This document shows positions 5,014 through 7,141 of a stretch of DNA of 7,141 nucleotides, in pieces. How positions within the stretch are numbered: position 1 is the stretch's first letter; every line of letters starts with the position of its first letter. The position numbers and the translations under genes are program-made. The notes under the pieces are model-generated. The model was not told where the DNA came from and searched no databases. It saw nothing but the letters and a program-made list of their open reading frames with translations. Source of the stretch: an uncultured Pyrinomonas sp. (GTDB lineage Bacteria; Acidobacteriota; Blastocatellia; Pyrinomonadales; Pyrinomonadaceae); NCBI GenBank assembly GCA_937135995.1, contig CAKZOF010000569.1:1-7141 (forward strand), read 5' to 3'.

Positions 5014-7141
5014 TCATCTTCGGTGCCGGAAGTCGAGCCCGAAGACGACGTGGCGTCCCGGCAGGCTGTTGCCGATGCCGCCGTTCGAGAAGCGCACGTC
5101 AGCGATGGTCGGGCGTCGGTTCAGTGCGACGAAGATCGGATGTTGATTAACGTCGAGCAAGTTGTTGACGCTCAGCCAAAGGCTCACCCGCTCCGTCGCG
5201 CGGTAACGCAGATCGGCGTTGAAGAGCCAGAACGGGTTCTTGCCGTGGATGAAGGCGCGGAAAGGTTCACCTTGGGGGATGAGCAAGTTCTCCTCGGTGT
5301 CGTGGTAGGTCGGTCCGTAGAGTGTCCCGCGCAATTGAGCGCTCCAGTGTCGTTCGTCCTCGATGACCAGGCGCAATGCCGCTTGATATCTGTACATGCG
5401 CTCGATGAAGGTCGTGTTTAAATTGCGCGTTGCTGCGTCTTTGTCACGCATGGTGAAGTGGTAGCTGCCATTGGTTGCAAGCCGCAGCGCGTAGCGGTCG
5501 CGCAAGGTGCCCAATTCGTAGCGTGACTGCAGTTCCACGCCGGTCACGTCGGATTCGCCGCGGTTGACATAACGACTACGGTTGGCGTCGAGCGCAACGG
5601 TTGTAATGCGGTCTCGTATGTCGTTGCGGAAGAAGACGACATCGGCCCATAGGCGGGCGCGGGCGAAAAGAAATCCGCTCTCGTAACCAATGGCGCGTTC
5701 TGGTCGAAGGTCGGGATTGCCGATGATCTGGCCGCCCAGCGGGGCGGTGAAATCGGCGGCCAATTCCGTCGGTGTCGGAGCGCGAAAAGCCGTGCCGACG
5801 GCTGCGCGCAAGCTGAGCCAACTGCGCACACGGTAACTTGCCCCGCCTCGCCACGTCACGGCTGAATAACGTTCGGTGCGCGGGCGCAACAGCGGTTGGT
5901 TCGGCGTCTCCTTGATGCTCTGCCTTCCGACATCATAGCGCACGCCAGCGCTCAGTCGCAGTCTGGAATCGAAAAGCTCCTGGGCATCTTCGATGAACAG
6001 GGCGAAGAGACGGCTCGTCGAATTGTTGTCGAATGGGGGGGCCTGCGTGCGTGGCCCGCCGGGCATGGGCACGCGCACGCGGCGGTTGTCGAGGCGACTC
6101 TTTTCGAGGTCGAAGCCTGCGAGGATTTCGTTGTTGCGTCTGGGGCGCAGTTCCGCTATGAGCTTAAGGCCGTGGGCCGAGTTGCGGCGGAAGTTGTCGT
6201 CGTGGTCGAATCCCGGGGCTGGATTGCCCGCATTGTTGCGAATGACCTCTGATCCCCAACGCAGATCATCCGTGTCGCGAAAGTGATAGTAACGCGCGCT
6301 GAGACCGAACGGCGAGGCTGGATTGCGCCGCGTCCACGAGATTTCGAGCGACCGGTTGTCGCGGTTGTCGTAGTTGTCGTAATCCCAAGACGAACCGCGA
6401 AAACCGGCATCGTACAGACCGTCGCTGCGCAACACGAGCTCGACGCGTTGTGTCGCGGTCGGAGCAAACCCGACCGAGAGGAGTCCGCCCAGTTGCTCGT
6501 ATCCTGTGTTTGTCATCGGCAGTGGGCTCCCGCGTCCGGAACGGTAATCACCGCGTCGGGCGCCGTGAAAGCCGAGGAAGTAATCAAAACGACCGAAGAT
6601 CCCGCCGTGTTGTGCCGTCGTCTCGATGAAACCGAAAGAGCCGCCTGCGAGGCGGAAGAACTCGCCCGCACTGGTCAGTCCGTTTTTGGTGATCAGGTTA
6701 ACGACGCCGCCGATAGCTTGGCTTCCGTACAGAAGCGATGCCGGGCCGCGAAGCACTTCGATGCTCTCTATCTCTTGCAAAGAGAGCTTGGAGATGTTGG
6801 CTGTGCCAGCGCGTCTTCCGTTGATGAGCACGACCACTTGGCTGCGGAAATCGCGTCCTTGTCCATCGGTGGCACCGCCGCGTAGGCTGATCTGCGTCTG
6901 CGCCGGCGTCCACTGATTGAAGTAAGCGACGCCGTTTTCTGCAAGGAACTCCGTCACCGTGCGCGCCGAGGTGTGTTCGAGGTCATCTCGGTCGAAGACT
7001 TGCACCGTGTTCGTGATCTTGCCGCGCGGTTGTTCTATGCCGGAGGCCGTGACGGTCACTTCTTCGAAGACGGAAGGCTTGTTCTCCAGTTCGCGCTTTG
7101 CCTTCCGTTCGTCGGTTTCGTTCTGCTGCGCCTGCGCGACA
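5014..7141 (-). CDS. TonB-dependent outer-membrane receptor (5' end cut by window)
   Basis: This is an outer-membrane beta-barrel that imports a scarce ligand (siderophore, cobalamin or similar) using energy passed from TonB. About 708 residues are visible. The frame stays open to the right edge, beginning VAQAQQNE, which looks like the end of a signal peptide with cleavage after VAQA, so only the signal peptide start is missing. A GTG at 7059 inside the frame is not the start. Next come EEVTVTASG (visible residues 26-34, TonB-box like) and the plug (about 37-155) with ISLRGG (84-89), VLINGR (104-109), EVLRGP (128-133) and YGSQAIGGVVN (138-148). The barrel fills the rest and ends in the strand VVFGLDFRHRR. 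Length and plug resemble BtuB/CirA-type receptors, but the ligand cannot be named. It converges with the small gene at 4540-4815 and leaves 198 bases between, without a clear terminator. Confidence 0.92.
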   Translation of the reverse strand, partial: VAQAQQNETDERKAKRELENKPSVFEEVTVTASGIEQPRGKITNTVQVFDRDDLEHTSARTVTEFLAENGVAYFNQWTPAQTQISLRGGATDGQGRDFRSQVVVLINGRRAGTANISKLSLQEIESIEVLRGPASLLYGSQAIGGVVNLITKNGLTSAGEFFRLAGGSFGFIETTAQHGGIFGRFDYFLGFHGARRGDYRSGRGSPLPMTNTGYEQLGGLLSVGFAPTATQRVELVLRSDGLYDAGFRGSSWDYDNYDNRDNRSLEISWTRRNPASPFGLSARYYHFRDTDDLRWGSEVIRNNAGNPAPGFDHDDNFRRNSAHGLKLIAELRPRRNNEILAGFDLEKSRLDNRRVRVPMPGGPRTQAPPFDNNSTSRLFALFIEDAQELFDSRLRLSAGVRYDVGRQSIKETPNQPLLRPRTERYSAVTWRGGASYRVRSWLSLRAAVGTAFRAPTPTELAADFTAPLGGQIIGNPDLRPERAIGYESGFLFARARLWADVVFFRNDIRDRITTVALDANRSRYVNRGESDVTGVELQSRYELGTLRDRYALRLATNGSYHFTMRDKDAATRNLNTTFIERMYRYQAALRLVIEDERHWSAQLRGTLYGPTYHDTEENLLIPQGEPFRAFIHGKNPFWLFNADLRYRATERVSLWLSVNNLLDVNQHPIFVALNRRPTIADVRFSNGGIGNSLPGRHVVFGLDFRHRR
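6355..6381. repeat. three tandem 9-base units inside the receptor gene
   Basis: GTTGTC plus GCG, GTA and GTA repeats three times. On the coding (minus) strand it gives YDN-YDN-RDN in a barrel loop. This Asp/Asn-rich stretch probably lies in a surface loop or periplasmic turn. Units are in frame, so copy number could change without breaking the gene. Confidence 0.6.

Overview
The window is moderately GC-rich bacterial DNA from a diderm (Gram-negative type) organism. The diderm call rests on an outer-membrane TonB-dependent receptor and an export-gate protein of a type III secretion injectisome. Four of the five genes lie on the minus strand. The taxon cannot be fixed from the sequence alone. 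An environmental phylum such as Acidobacteriota is my guess from gene style, not a demonstrated fact.

Layout, left to right. Positions 1-339 carry no convincing gene; near the left edge there is a leftward promoter and a purine-rich Shine-Dalgarno-like tract that point to a gene starting just outside the window. Positions 340-834 (minus) are coaD, phosphopantetheine adenylyltransferase of coenzyme A synthesis. A 278-base gap follows, with a likely coaD promoter and a 12-base palindrome. Positions 1113-3311 (minus) are a full-length SctV (LcrD/InvA/CdsV family), the inner-membrane export gate of an injectisome rather than flagellar FlhA. Just upstream of it, at 3368-4378 (minus), is a protein with two degenerate FHA domains and one C-terminal membrane helix, which I read as a candidate SctD-like component. 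A divergent promoter region with a 12-base palindrome separates it from a small plus-strand gene (4540-4815) whose helical-hairpin design resembles the YscE/CdsE needle co-chaperones. Positions 5014-7141 (minus) are a TonB-dependent receptor cut by the right edge just inside its signal peptide.

The most interesting part is 1113-4815: an SctV, a tandem-FHA membrane protein and a YscE-like small protein side by side, next to housekeeping and nutrient-uptake genes. In Chlamydia, SctD (CdsD) also has two FHA domains and its gene lies next to that for the YscE-like CdsE, so the arrangement is suggestive. The FHA protein here has essentially no periplasmic part, so if it is an SctD it is a stripped-down one. 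No other secretion genes (ATPase, secretin, SctR/S/T/U, needle) are in view.

A second pattern is that all four minus-strand transcription units, including the inferred one off the left edge, have the pentamer TGTGN directly before a plausible -10 hexamer, which matches the extended -10 (TRTGN) promoter class.
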